DNA from: Onchocerca volvulus
Lineage: Eukaryota > Nematoda > Chromadorea > Rhabditida > Onchocercidae
Length of the DNA: 64,000 bases
Assembly (NCBI GenBank): GCA_000499405.2
Contig: HG738139.1
Location: forward strand, 6,348,616-6,412,615
Reading direction: 5' to 3'
A program made the position numbers and the translations under genes. The notes beneath the pieces were generated by a model that made no database searches, was not told where the DNA came from, and saw only the letters and a program-made list of their open reading frames with translations. Positions 26,868 through 41,300 of the stretch are shown here, one piece after another (position 1 is the first letter of the stretch; each line of letters opens with the position of its first letter).

Positions 26868-29800
26868 TTAGACAAACAGAAATGCATCACGCCTCGGAAA
26901 ATCTGTTTCACACCGGCAATTATCTATTCTGTACAACCTTTTCCAGATACCATTGCATGACTTTGGTCCGATCAATTTCCAGAATCCATTTTCTCCGTCG
27001 CTCAGATCAGATGTACATCTGGAAAGAAGACAAGATGCCAAGCTTCATTTAAACATTTGAATGCTAATTTTTCCAATACTGAATCGTGGCTCATCAGATC
27101 TTCGAACATATTCTGACTTTGTTAACTGGCAAATCGAAACTTGAAATGAAGAAGAATCGATTGTTTGCTTAGTTTTAATTATTCAGAAAATAACTTACGT
27201 AGCAGTATTCCGATGCAGTTGTGCTTCTGGTTGACATTCCACACAGATGTTATTGCCCGTATAAAGTTTATTACTGATTTCTTTATCAATACAGTTCGAA
27301 TTTACCCAACCCAATTCATAAATTCCACAATAGCTAAATGATCATATAAAGCAGATTAAAGTTCATTAGGTCAAAAGATTAATATTTAAGACTAATATTT
27401 ATTTATTATCCATATTTTGCTTATGAAATGATCTTAATATAATCGAAGAGGACTGATAAGTAGCTACTGATAAATTTATTTCTATTCTTATTTATGCAAA
27501 TCTAAATACAATTTCATCGATCACCTTCAATATCTAACTAAAACATTGTTAAGTTTTTTTTTTTTTTTTTTTTTAACTATCTAAGATATTGAAATCAGTG
27601 AATCTGAATCAACCATCCTCTAATAAAAGCCAATGATATCGATTTTTAGCAGTTAATAAACATTTCAGGAATAAAAACTAACTAAAGCAACTTGCTCCTT
27701 TTATCAACCACTTCCTTGTGAATGTTACCATGACTAAACTTTTCTCGTGTTTTGTTATAAGAATAATCCAAAATAAGTGCTACAGGCGTAGTTTCTAAAT
27801 AAATCAAATATTATTGACAAATTAAATAATGGAAAGTTAAATGATTCTTGAAAAATCACTTAAAAAGATTGAGAAAAAAAAACTGCATTTAAAGAAAATT
27901 CATTTCATTGCGCCAAAAAGACAAACCCTTTGTTATCAGTTAACAAATGTATGAAGAAAATTAAAATACCTGAGATCATTTTTCTTTTAATAACTTTAAA
28001 TTACTATCAAGAAGTTTACTTCCTTAAGTACCGATAATTATGAAACATAAATTACGTTTTGCTTTTAAAGTTCCTCACCAAAACATACCTGGTTGATTTT
28101 GCCTCTTCTGCTGTGGACATTCGTTGAAGCAACTCATCTTTTCAACGAGTGATGGACATTTCATCCCACCATGCTCCGGCTTCCGGTCAATAATACGTTT
28201 TCGGGTTTGTATACCAGTTCTGCAATCTCCCTGATCCGGAATACAGCTAGACCAAACCGACCATTCGCTGACAGCACAATCAATTGCTAGAATTTCAACT
28301 ATTTCTTTATAGTTTAATCAATCGATTTGAAATTTTCGTATTTTAGAAAATTTTTGGGAATCTTTTAATCTCTTCACAAATCATCACAATAGCATAAATT
28401 TCAAAATGAATTGGAATCACAAATTTCGATAGAACATACAATTTGCAAATTTCAAGGCCTCCGCACTCTCAACGGCATTCACAATTCTTTCATCATGTCG
28501 AAACATAAAAGGAAACATACGTGGACACACAAACGAATAATCGGAGCAACAATCGCCAAATGTTAGGCATTTCTCATCGCAATAGCATAAATTATCATAG
28601 ATACTATTCCTCAGAAATGCCAATTTTGAGGCATCATTTGACCCCTGGATATCTCGGGAATCCTTGAGTATAACTGGAATATGTTGATTCAATACTGAGT
28701 ACCTGAAATGAGTAATTTAAATATTAATTTGTTTCACAATTACTTCTTTTATTCTCCCATTTGTTTTTTCTTTAAGCATTTCTTCAAAAGAATCGTGAAT
28801 ATGTAAAGGTAAAAAAAAAAAAAAAAAAAAAAAATGTAAATTATGAGTGTTTAAGAACAGAACATGAAGGAAAAGTCTTTTTCACATCTAAAGTATATGC
28901 TGAGAAGCCAATGAATCAAGTTATCGCCGGTAAAATTTGAACTTCAATTTACAAAAAAACGATTTCCTCCGCAAATTATGATTTTTTGCGAAACATTTTC
29001 ATATTTTACTGGGAGGAAAATTACTACACTATAAAATATATTTTATTTCATCAGTACATATCTCGGCAGCACTCTGATTATTCATGAAATAATCTAAGAT
29101 TAATTAGAATATCTTTAATTAAATTTTAGTGAGCTTCACGGCAGAACTCAGATACCGAATAAGTTTATGACGTTTGTAATAACGTATTGTTTCTGGCTGC
29201 TGTTCTTCGGAGTAAAATGGTTGGCCGAAAATAAGCTGATAACGAACAAATGGTGATATCTCAATATTGTTAGAGAATTTTCTTGAATCAGTTTGTTCTC
29301 CTTGATTTTTCAGATAATCTCCAGATAAATCATAACCTGAAACACTATGTATTATAAAAACTTATATAAGTCGCTCTCAAGAATTCTGTGCAACATTTGT
29401 TACCGCTTTAAAAAATCGAGATTCTATTAGAATGAATGAAGAAAAAGGAATCAGTACGAAAAAAGATTTTAGTTTTGGTGTTATTAGCCGTGATTATACG
29501 TTTACTCGATCACTTCGACCCCGTGATCTGCTGTATCATTTCTGCTGTAGAATCTGAATACAACGCCATTTACGGTACAGAATTACCAATTGAATTTAGA
29601 ATGTAACGAAGCAGCTTTTTTAATTTAAAGGGAGACATTAGTAATCGAAGCCTATGACCGTTTGTTAATCAACTAACCATGATTACTGGTCACTCCAAGT
29701 CCGGTACCATCCAAAGCAATCAAGTCCTGCAACAACAATTTACCAGTTCGTTTCATCTTTCTATCAACTGAGTGCCATCTACCCCTACGACCTTTCTTCA

Positions 29801-29969
29801 ACCTTTGTTGACGAAGTTTTGTAGGCAAATGACCAATTCCATCGTCTACTGCGACACAGGTAAAATTACGTCCTAAGCAGCATGACTGCTTTTGATAACA
29901 ACCGGAACGAATAATAGGTATCTGGGTTACCACAATATATAGGAGCCAATTTGATACACCGATAAACAT
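26868..29969 (-). CDS. SBSPON: SBSPON-like secreted somatomedin B/thrombospondin-1 protein
   Basis: This is a predicted extracellular matrix protein. Exons in transcript order are 29969-29678, 29336-29156, 28702-28440, 28286-28089, 27794-27692, 27333-27199 and 27018-26868. All junctions keep frame and give 440 aa. Residues 1-22 form a signal peptide. Ten somatomedin B cysteines are present but split: C24, C30, C31 and C38 (CYQKQSCCLGRNFTC), then C197-C217 (CYCDEKCLTFGDCCSDYSFVC), with about 158 residues inserted between. The insert is basic near residues 50-75, with RRGR and KMKR sites that could be cut by furin. A thrombospondin type 1 repeat starts at C249 (SEWSVWSSC). The last three exons match the C-terminal domain of vertebrate SBSPON, with NNICVECQPEAQ and SCNGIWKRLYRIDNCRC, and the protein ends in FLFV. 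It is longer than human SBSPON mainly because of the insert. Confidence 0.88.
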
Positions 29970-32900
29970 TCTCTTATTTCACCACACAGGATGCCATTTG
30001 CATCTTTAATCCTGAAAATTTAAATCGCCAGAAATATCTGTCCCATCAATCAGTTTACTCGAAAAAAATTGAATTACGAGAAGAAATGGTCAGACAAAAA
30101 TCAGACCGATTGAATATTACAGCAATTGGTTTTTCTGGAAGAATGTTTCATGCGAATGCAGAATTGGAGTGAATTACGGTATTATATAAAGCAAAACAAT
30201 TTAAATATTATATAATAAATAGTTTTTTGATAGTTTTTCAAGAACAGTGCCTTATTGATAAAAAATGAACACCTGTCCAAAAGCACGCGCTCTACCGAGG
30301 AATTTTTTTAAAGCAGTGCTCAATATTGATAGCGGGGAATTTTTTTTTTTTTGTGAAAATAATCAATCATAATAAGCACAGGAATTGCTTTATGGGCAAA
30401 GAACTTCATTAATGTAGTAAAATTCGGCATCTAGTAATCACATAATTGATGAATTAAAGATTGCATCAGTCGAATGACCAATATTTTCATGATGGAATTG
30501 TTCAAAAGGACAGAAGAGTTGGGATATATCCCAATAAATTACTAACAATGGAGCCGTAATATTGTCCATCATATATAATCAATCATATGAATAGCTATTT
30601 TTCCCCTCATAAAATGATGCAGGATTTCTCAGGAATAAAGCGAAAAAAAGCTTTCCAGTAATGTTTTCTATCATTTTTTTTTCGATTACTGGAACTTTTG
30701 ATTTTTGAAATTTAAACTTCAGCATTAATTTGACAAATAATAAATCATTACACTTCAATATTCCAACAGAATTGTTCAATTCGTAAAGCATTAGAAGGAA
30801 AATAGACATTTGAAGCTTAAAAGATGTTTCAGTAAAATGTGATAAATTGAAAAAGGCATAAAGCTTCATAATTGAAGAGGCGAAGCAATGAATGTAACCA
30901 TCTGGTTGTTCAAACGCATGCTGTTTTGTTTCCGATTTGCATAACAAATTCGAAAATTAAGTTTCTTTGTTGTTAAAAGATTAAAACGCCATTCAGTCGC
31001 CCACTGTTCTCATTATTTTAAGATCGGATCAGAGGAACATGTGTGGTTGATGACTTCTGAAGTAGAAGAATGTCGAAATTTCATCAGACAATTCATGCGA
31101 ATTAATAATAGACCGCCCACAGTCCTAATTTTTTTTTTTAATGAATGAAATTGAATAATTTTGAATCATTTTAATTTATTTTAAATAAAACTGCATATCA
31201 TAATTGTTTCATAACAGATAGAATAAGTTAGACTTAAATAAAATGACCAAGAATATATGATATTTTAAATAAAATAAAAATCATTTAATCAAAATTAAAC
31301 AAAATGGTGCCAAAAATCTATTTGTTCTATTCTAAATTTGAATTTTTAGAAAGCGAATGAAATTCACAAATGAAATAATTGTCGACATTATGCAAATTAT
31401 GCAGAAGCCGTAACAAATGATATGTATTTCTATGTAATACTATTTATGTATTATCTATTTGAATAGGTTATTAACTGGGGTGAATAATTGATTCTGTTCG
31501 TGAATCGCCTCAAATGTTATTACGTGTATGAGTCGATATTTGTAAACAAAAGGAATGAAATTTCATCTTTCATTTGTTGTAAGCCTAAATTACATAGCGA
31601 TTTAATAATAACTATGATTAAAATTGCATTAACGGATTATTATGTCAATAATATTAACAACAATCACACTAACAATAATGATATTACTCAAACTAATTAG
31701 TGAAGACATGAAATAAGATCAAAGATAAAAACTATAAGTAAAAAGAAATCAACTAATCAATAAATTTCAAGCAAGAAGACTCTAAAAATTTTATATATTT
31801 AAAAAATGAAATCGAATGCTATAGTTCGATGACATACCTGTTTAACCATTGTTAATATCATACTTTTCATCATTAATATGTCATATCACTGCTGAAAGTG
31901 GTGACGATCATGGATTTTCAAGATGAAAATTAAGCAACCTTCTACACAGCCAAATTCTCGAATAATCGAATAAACTAAAAGTATAAATTCCTTTGCACAA
32001 ATTTGTTATCGAAAATTAACACACATGAAAAATAAGACAACTTTTTTGAGCTATTTGTTTAAGCAAAATATTATTATTGGGTAAAGTCAAATAAATAACA
32101 CAATAATTCGAAAATATCTTATGAAATGTTGTTGTAAATAAGGGTGGATTATACTATGCAAAACTTTTAATGATATCCATAATATGATAATTTTTCCTTG
32201 AATTCGATAACACTATCGACTGATAGAAACCAGATAAATTGACAAGGAATAAAAATAAGGTGAATCGATAAATGAACAAATAAGCACTTGGTAAGCGTGA
32301 AATCAAACTTCATAAATAAGGATCTAAATAAACAATTGAAATATATATAAACAAAGTTCAAGTAAATTATCAGTTGGATAAATCGCTACTAGAATAATTG
32401 AATTTTGATATATTTAAAGATGGAATCCAGAACCAATAATTCCCAGACGACGAAGGGTTTGCCAGTAAAAGTGGTTGGCCCATTGGTCTAAGATCTATTT
32501 ACATGATAAAGGAACAAATTTGTGTTTTGTTTCACAAACTCATTCAAACTGAAAAATGCACTTCAATTGAATTATTGAACACACTGACTGGATTCAATTA
32601 ATTGAACAACTTTCTTCAGAAAAGTTTTATAGATTTATTCAGATTTATCTTAAATATTTGATCTATGATCCAGGTTGAAAACACACATGTGTATGAACCC
32701 ATTAGAATTTTAACATTACTTTTTCATCGACTTGCCTGGAGAAAGTTAACAGTGGTTGGCCTTAAAGTTGGCCATAATGAAGGAAAACTTTAGAGTTTTG
32801 TTAAAATATGTTTTGATATTCTCAATCTCTGTTTCACGTAAGACTGAAAATCAACTCGTTTTGCTTTTGCTTCGAAAAAAAATTCATTGAAACAAAGTGC

Positions 32901-35324
32901 CAAAATAGTTGGTCAATACAAACAATTTAATGGTTTTACCATTTTTTATGTTTTCGTTCATGTACTGAAAAATACAGTATTACGTACAAAAGTTCACTTC
33001 GCAGTTGCAAGGGTTTTATTTAGATACTGTAGTTGCGAACTCAAAAAAACAGTTTGGTTATAAATCAGTCATGAAAATACCAAAAACTGAAAAAATTGTG
33101 ATGATCTGAAGGATTCAAATTTTTTTAAAGCAGAAACATTGATTAATAAATAATTTATGAGCAGCACCGTATACCATAAGAACATAAGTCATAAGTTGGA
33201 TTTTTTTTTCTTTTTTTTTTTTTTTTTTTTTGTGAATTATCATCTTCCTAATTACCTCAGGATTCTTTAATTAAATTAAGTGAATAAAATCAATGATTGA
33301 AATCTATTGTTTTACACAAAATTGAATTTGAAATATAAAGATTTATACAATAAATTGTAAAATGTTAAGAAGGGATTAGGAATAAAAATGTCAGGAATAG
33401 AAATAACTGTCAAAGAAGAACAATGTTTAGATGAATGATAATGTGATTAGTATCATCAATGATTTATTCTCTTACAGAAAGATTTATTTAAAATTCAGTT
33501 TTCGAGATCAACTCAGCAACTAATGATATCGACACCTAATATTTTCTTTTGTCATTATAAGTTGCTTGAATTTTGAAAAATCAAATTAATTGATGGATGA
33601 AAGCATTCTGATCTCAGGTAATGATAAATGAAATTAATTAACCTTTTCAATGTCAGAACTTATTTTCTTTTTTTTTTGAATTAATTTTGTTTCTTCGATT
33701 TTTCTAATTAATCAGTTCATTTTAATTGAAAAGCCTTCAGCATATATATATATATATATATCTTGTCCGTTTCGAATATATAATGTATATTCGTAACGGA
33801 CAAGATGAAGTTCAAATTAAGGGACAATGTAAAGTTCGAAAATCGAAATCGAGCAACAGAAATTTGAACAGCGCATAATGGATTTCATGAAATAAATGAC
33901 ATATTCGAAGTGAGGTCATTGGAAGCAATTAATTTCCAATACTTCAAACAATATCAATGCATTCTTATCTATCTTTACTACGCTTATCACAAAAGAAATT
34001 ATGTAAAACAACTACAGATTGGTAGAACATATTTAAACGAATCATTCAATCAATCAAATGTGTTGACGCAGATTTCAGGAAATTTTTGTTCAAAGAACGA
34101 ACAAAAATATTTTGCTTCTATGAAGAACACAAAAGTATTGCTTTTTTCCTCTCTCAGTACTCATATATATCAGATTGAAAAGAAAAAAAAAAAAAATTGG
34201 AAAAACTGTACTTAAAAATAAAAATTGCTAATTATGCAATTAGTGGACATCAAAGTGTCATATGATGACGAATCGTAGACATTTTCAGATATGTCATCGT
34301 GTCACATTTAAATGAAGAATTATTTCAGTACTTTCATAAGGCTTGTGTGATGAAACTTGAACAAGAAATAAAGTAAGCCCGAAGTTTTTTTCTGGTAATG
34401 ACACTTAAATGAAGAGAGTTATTCATAGCAACACATAAATTCACGATTGGGATTTTTTTAACAACTGTAAAGAAATTGTTCTCTTCTGTTGATCTTCTCG
34501 AATAAAATCGAATTGTAACTGAATACAAAGTCAACAGCAACTAATTTTCACTTAGGTGTTGCTTGAATGAATAAAGTTTTACAGTGATTTTAAGAAGTGG
34601 TTTGCATTCCAGAAAAAACAAACATTAAGACAAGAAGTTTTGTTTTGCCTGCAATTTGATAAGAATTTAATTTCCACCTCTAAAATTTTGAAATTTCTTA
34701 TGAATCTTTCTATTGTAATTCATGTTGATGCTGTCATATAACTCTTTCATTGAAATGCTTAACTTGTTTCCGAGGTCCACCATCTTTCGAGTGATTAATT
34801 ACTTTTGCGTCGCGATCTATTAAAGTAAAAATCTTGAATTTTTATTTTTATAAGACCAAAATAGAAAAAAATATGAAATCCTAACCTCATTAATGAAACA
34901 GAATTCAAGAAATTAGTCTGGGAGAGAATAATAAAATTTTTTTAGAAAATCGATACCTGAAATTAATAGTTAAATGACAACCTACTGAATAATACAAGAG
35001 ATGAACATTTAAATAGTGAACAAATATATGAAAGCAATGATTTCTTAATAAACATATTTTATAAAAATGTCACAAATATTTTGAAAAACAATAATTTTCC
35101 ATATAACAATGCTTTAAAAATCGAATGAAGTATTAACAATTCATACATTTTCATTTTTGGATTTAAATTTATGAATTGAAACTTCTAGTGATAATTTTTT
35201 TTGTGTCATACTTCAATAGAAACATTTTACTTTAAAAAGAGTTCCAGACAATAATTTCCAATTACATCTAGTGATATTATCACTAGAAGTATAAGAATCA
35301 TAAGGACGGATACAGATAGATATA
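29970..35324. other. Intergenic, no gene recognised
   Basis: This 5.4-kb stretch lies between the start of the SBSPON-like gene and the end of the first membrane-protein gene, both on minus. It should hold the promoter of the former near 30.0 kb. Candidate frames (30579-30947 minus, 33910-34215 plus) lack splice partners and domains. The region contains poly-T and poly-A runs, a TA microsatellite and the hairpin at 33760-33806. Confidence 0.45.
33732..33806. repeat. TA microsatellite joined to a 21-bp hairpin
   Basis: A (TA)n tract at 33732-33759 runs directly into an inverted repeat. Bases 33760-33780 pair with 33786-33806 at 20 of 21 positions around a 5-base loop (TAATG). The arm contains ATCTTGTCCGTT, which is G+C-richer than the surroundings. 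Confidence 0.7.
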
Positions 35325-38300
35325 TTAAACAGATCCTAAACCGCTATCATGAAGTTCAGTACCAAACGAAGAACTTGGTGAAGTTTTCTGACAATCCGAT
35401 CGAGCTAACGCCATGACATCTGCTATCGGACCCATTACTGATGATGATATCGGTGTAAAACCATTTTTAGTTTTTAAACTTCGATACGGTGATCGCCGAA
35501 ATGTTGCTGGAATCTGCTCCCATGGTATATCGTATCTGAAATTATCAGGAGGGATTGATAATTTCGAATTATGAATGATCAAAACAATGATTGCTGTCAT
35601 CCGGAAAAGTAATCACCTCGAGTCATCCTCACACAAACGTAACGATTGTGTGCTATTTAATGGCTCCGAATGTAAAAGTTGCTTGGACATGGATAAATTC
35701 AATTGATGCTTCTGATGTAGATAAGCAATCAATAGGCAAGCAAATCCTGTCGTCAAAATAATCGCAAAACCTGATAAGATCACCACTGCATATAGAAATT
35801 GGCTGTCGCCGTTGAGATGATGGAAGAAGCCATTGTTCACTTCTGGTTCAGTATACTAAAATTATTGAAAATTATATTATGTATTATCTGGGATCAAAAA
35901 AATTATTTCGTAATTTCCAATGTTTTTCTATGATCTTTTTTTTTTTTGCAAAAAAATCGATAATTCGAATTCATCTTTAAGAAGCACAGATTTTGATTCT
36001 ACCGAATGCTATCAATAAATCACGGATAGAAGAGAGCTACCTGTTCAACGACAGCAATACTGCGGTGTTCAACACAAGTTGGACAGCGATCGTATTTCTG
36101 CACAGCAAGTGATGCATTAAAACACTTCCCTTTGACCTCTACAAGAAGTTTCCCATCGCTCGAATATTGCTGCTTCCTGAGGCGTTCTAGATGATCGTTC
36201 TATAAATAGATTTTCGAGTGATATATTTGCGAAAATTTGGAATTGGAATTTCTTAAAAATTCAGGAAACTGTATCAATTATGATGAAAATATTGAAAGTG
36301 AGATTTCTTATTTAAGATTTGAAACTCTGGTTGACATTGATGTTGCTTGGAGTTATTTATGAGAACCTCATCGTCAAAAATGCGCTTGGAAGGAGTAGTA
36401 TCGCATATTCTCGGAAATCCGTACGTTGGATCTAAGCCAGTCACTTCACATTTCAAGACAATGTCGCTAACACTTCTTGATATCCAATGTGATATGAATG
36501 AATGGGAAGTTTTCTGCAAGAATTTTAGAAATCATGGAAGTGAAATTCAGAATTTCTCCCGCAAAATGTAACATTTTGCAATGAAATTAGAAAAATTTTT
36601 TCTAGTGAAAATAATTATCATTTATCTGATACCATTTCTACTTTAAATTAATTGAAATTAGTTGTCTGAAATTCGGATCTGTTTTTATGAGAGTCGAAAA
36701 GTTCAGAAGAAAATATATTGCACATCATATTTGATTTTGTGTAGAAATCAAAAGTCATTATTGTAAGTGAAAAAAATCGTAATTTTTAGCATCAAAGCCA
36801 AAATTTCTGAAACAGATGCTGACAAAGCTGTAAAGATGCTAAAGCACAAGGGAGCAATTCGTATTCGATTCACTTCACAAATTGAATTTCGATGTTTTGT
36901 GAATTATAATCATATTTCAAAGACATTCGCAAAGGACTGAAGTGCTTTATAGTGCTTGAAATTTGATGGTTCTTTATGCGTTTAAAGAATTGTATTTTTG
37001 AAAATCAATAAATTTATACAAATAACATAATCATTTTTGAAATTTTGCCATCAATTGAGCGAAATTTAAATTAAAACTTTTCAGATTAAAGTAGAAAAAA
37101 CTGACTGCATATAATTTAAGAATTATACGACATCTGGAAGCCTGATGTTCGGATGACGTCAGTGAAACTTTTCTCGATTAGAATACAATTCGCATTATTA
37201 TTATATTATTCTAACTACACGTTTATCTTAGATGGCTAATCGCTTGATGATAGAAAGGTTCTTTTGTCCAGTCTAGTCTTATCTAACCTAATATTTGAAC
37301 AATGGAAAAGTTAAGATTGACTGGGAATTACGATTACCTTATCGTTATTACGATTAGTTACGGAATTATGGTTCTACCTATTGGAGATAAGATGATTAAT
37401 CTTATTTATTGATGATGGAAATGAATAAAACTACTGCTTTATCTGTAGGCCATCAATGGAACAAAGAAATATGTCAACTTCTCATGACACATTCTTGGTC
37501 CAAGAAACAAACATCTTTTGAAGCACATGAAAATACAGCACATTCATCGAGGATATGATTAAACAGCCTTTTAAAATTATGCTTCAAAATTGTGTTCATA
37601 TCGCTACTTGCATAATTGATTACGAACCATCTGATTGAAAATTTTAGATTTTTGAATTTCCAAATATTACTCTTTAAATAATGTTTTTGGGTAAAGATGA
37701 AAAGACCGAATTCATGCTTTGCTGAAATGAGAGTAACAAAAAAATCAAAATGAGACAAGTTTTGTGGAAAATTATGAATCGGGAAATTATTATGTTCGTA
37801 AATAAGGACGACTTTCAGGACTATTAACTGCAAGTTGGAAAATTTCTAACCTTTATTGGTAAAATAGAGAATGCTTTGTTAGTCGTAATGAGTCAGTTAA
37901 TTATTTTACAGCAATTTCAAATAGCCTCTCTGTTTGAGCCAAGTTCATTTATGCTGTGACATAATAGCACTTATTGCGCATTAAATCCGAACTATTGAAA
38001 AGATAAAAAGATGATTTGAAAATACTGCAGTACCAATTTACCATTAATTTACAAATTAATAGCTTTGATCGATTGTTTACCTCAGCTAATTTGAGTGTGA
38101 TAGGCCAGCTAATCAAATTAGCTTCATTATTGGCAACATTCATTTTGGTTACTTGAAATCTTGGTTCCGCACAACCAGCAGTTGTTAAGCATCCTTTTCG
38201 CCATTCGATATTTAGTACATCCGCTACTAACCAGTAAGAATCTGGATGATCATCCAAGAAACTTTCGATCACTGTCGGATAGATCATTCCAGCGATTGAA

Positions 38301-38329
38301 AAGATAGCCAGGAATGCAATGTATTTCAT
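35325..38329 (-). CDS. Nematode single-pass membrane protein, paralogue A
   Basis: I do not recognise a named family. Exons in transcript order are 38329-38081, 36513-36367, 36199-36041, 35855-35617 and 35535-35325, with phases 0-0-0-2, giving 334 aa. A signal peptide (MKYIAFLAIFSIAGMIYPTV) is followed by an extracellular part with paired cysteines: WRKGCLTTAGC (C47, C53), KCEVTGLDPTYGFPRICD and GKCFNASLAVQKYDRCPTC. One membrane helix lies at about residues 206-231. The cytoplasmic tail is about 100 residues and ends in ELHDSGLGSV. At least one N-glycosylation site (CFNAS) is present. The start is supported by an acceptor (AATCAG) 5 bases upstream of the ATG. A second gene with the same architecture lies at 51182-53701. 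The layout suggests a surface receptor or adhesion molecule, but no function is shown. Confidence 0.85.
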
Positions 38330-41300
38330 TTGTGCTGATTTTTGCCTTCATTCATTCCAAATGATTTAATTTATCTTATTTTCATTCTGCTTGTAGGAAT
38401 TCCTGAAGAAAAGTTAATAGTATTAAATATATTCCAAAGAAGATTTAGTAGAATCAGCAGATAATAAATGAAATCAAAGTAATTAATTTCAATTACAGAT
38501 AGTTCAGTGTTGAAAATATCTGAAGATTGACCGATTATTTGGGCTAGGTTTTTTACTGCTAGCAGTGAGTTCTACAAGTTAACAATTTTGTTACGTAAAT
38601 GTAAGAATTTTTAGAAAAATTGGCTGAAAAACAAAATATCCAAAATTTAAATAAAGTCCAAATGTTGAATCAAACGAAATGTATGATAAAACTAAGCTTT
38701 GAAATATTTTATTGATGATAGTAAGATCAGTACGAACAAATTTTAAGACTTAAGCTCGTTTATTAATTCATACATTGTCTTACACTAGTAAAAATCTAAA
38801 AATATTTCTCAAAACTAGCAAATTAGCGAAAAATGAACTCTGAGGATCACTTAGCATTCTAAAACTGGATAAGTCCTAAATATTAGAATTTTTATAGAAA
38901 TTATGAATAGTTAATTAGAAATCCAAATTCAATTGTCGCTCATTTTGTTGTATGGTTGACTGAGAGTTTCGAACACTTTGAAATAATTTAAAATTTAGCT
39001 AGGGTTCAAAATGAGATAGATTGAGGAAATCACGAATGAATGCTATAAAAAAGTCTGAATCATAAATGAACTTTCAAAAAAGATGATATTTCAAATTAAT
39101 TTTTATTGATCCCTTCGTTTTGATTTCAGTTTGAAAAATCTATGAACATTTTAAATGATCAAAACGAATTTTGAAAATCTGATAACTTTCTGTCATCTAA
39201 AAAATAAACCTTACTTATTTCAAAAAATCTTCCGGTTAAAGACGTGAACTTCAATACAAAAAAGACAAATTTGTTAAGACATGAGAATTTTTGAAATATT
39301 TTAGTGAAAGCTGCATATGAATAGTTGAAATTGACTCAAAAATCGTTCCCCAGGGAACGATTTTCTCATTCCAAATTGATGGAGTTGAGTTGCTTCCAAG
39401 CTAAAGCATCTGATATGTTCTCAAATTTTCAACAGCTTATAGGCTAATTTGGCAAAAAATTGTCGTCAATAAATCAAATTCAATTTCATGTCAAAAATTC
39501 TAAAAGCTTTTTAATCAATATATTGCGAACTCAATGTCACTAGGAATTTTAGTCATATCCAGAAATCGAAACCAATTATTATTAATAATAGATATTTTGT
39601 GATAACAAAGCTCGGAATCTAAAAAAAAGAAAATTGAACTGAAATCTATCGATTCGACATCATTCTCTGAATATATTCCCGTTTCAAGTTGAGTCTTTTG
39701 TATTAATGAACGATATATTGCCATCTTGTTTATACTGAGAACATGCTTTACCGCTATGTGGACAAAAACTTTTTGTAGGACTAAGAATTGCTTTCAAAAG
39801 ATACAGGAAAACAAAATTCAGTAGTTTCAGATTCCAAACATTCTAAGTGATAAAAGATTATCAAAGACGAATCTTGCGCATGTTCGTATTTTTCTTTTAA
39901 AGATGAGTTACTATTAATTAAATCACAAATGCATAAAAATACGATATAGAAAAAAAAAAAGAAAAAAAAAGCAACTGTGCAGTGAAACATCTAATTTTTA
40001 TCGTTAATTTCAATTACATAAAAATTATCCATTCAAGATGAAAAAGAAATAAAGTTAATGAAAAGGTGATCATATTTGTAAATGAAAAGAATTTTTAGAA
40101 TTGCCGATTTATTTAAAAATTCATATTGTACTAAACATATGTTGAAAGTATTTGGAGAATATTTTCATACCTCTTATAGAAGTAATTCAAAATAAAAAAA
40201 ATTTAAATCCTGCTTTCTGAAACTTAGAATTCAGAAAAGTTTTAAGTAATGTACGTTTCAAGTGTCATATAGTAGATGGCCCGACAGAATATCGTATTTT
40301 CGAATTCTTTTCCTTGCTTTTTCTTAAGCATTAATCAATTATGCTCCTATTTACAAATCTTTTCAGTGTTTTCCGCTTACATTATTGAAATTCGGAAAAT
40401 TAATTAGGACTGATTCCTGGAACATTTTATTTTGTACAGGAGAAAATTGCCATTAAATTCTTCCCAACAATTTTGGTTCAAAAAACGTCGGAAAATCAGA
40501 AATGAAACATTTGTATTTGATGATTTTGTAAAATGATCGATAAAATTTGTCATTGACAGTGAGGAAGAAGTTAAGTGACATCAAAAAAAGTTAGACGATA
40601 AGGTAAGAAATGCAAGGTTAAAAAGATTTGGGCTTAAATTTAGAAAAAAGAGCCAAGTCATATGCTGATAATATCAGTGATGAACGATGGATCACAAATA
40701 TTGTTTAGCTTATAAATACAAAAAAAAAAAAAAAGCAAGCAAACATCGCGTCGTCAAATGTCCATTCAGAATATTTCCTAAACTAAGAAGTTGTGATAGT
40801 TTGACTGGACAACCACTAATTGTGAATGAGAAAGATGGCCAACAGTCGCATGATATTCAAAAAATTCTACGATTACGGTGTTTCAAAGAGCATCTTTGGA
40901 TTTCGTTATTTCATTTAAAAAAAAAAAAAAAAAAAAATTCAAAACCGTTATCAGACGCTAAATATCAATTCCGCTTTTCAATATCAATTCAATAATTCAC
41001 TTCGCATCTCTTGATATTACTGGAACTTTCCCTGAATCTTTTCGAATATTGCAGTGTTACAGACTTGCAAATTTATTTCAATTTAGGAATTCTGACTCAG
41101 AAAGTTGCCTAATCCACAAAATTTCCTTTAGTTATACGTGGAATGGCATATATACTTATAGATAAATGTTTGTTATTTATTGTTACTAAAATACTTTATA
41201 TATATTTCTTTTTAGCTAAATCTATTCGAAATTTCGAATATTGATTATATAACTTATATATTCTCCACCTGCACTCTTCACGAGAGCTACCTCATATTTC

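Noticed and set aside
37474..37833. 119-codon minus-strand frame inside intron 1 of membrane-protein gene A
   Set aside because: It lies between proven exons of A, is not in a phase that could join them, and has no domain.
39339..39364. Short palindrome AAAATCGTTCCC/GGGAACGATTTT
   Set aside because: The 12-bp arms leave only a 2-base loop, too tight for a hairpin RNA. It is probably a chance palindrome or an unknown protein site with no supporting context.
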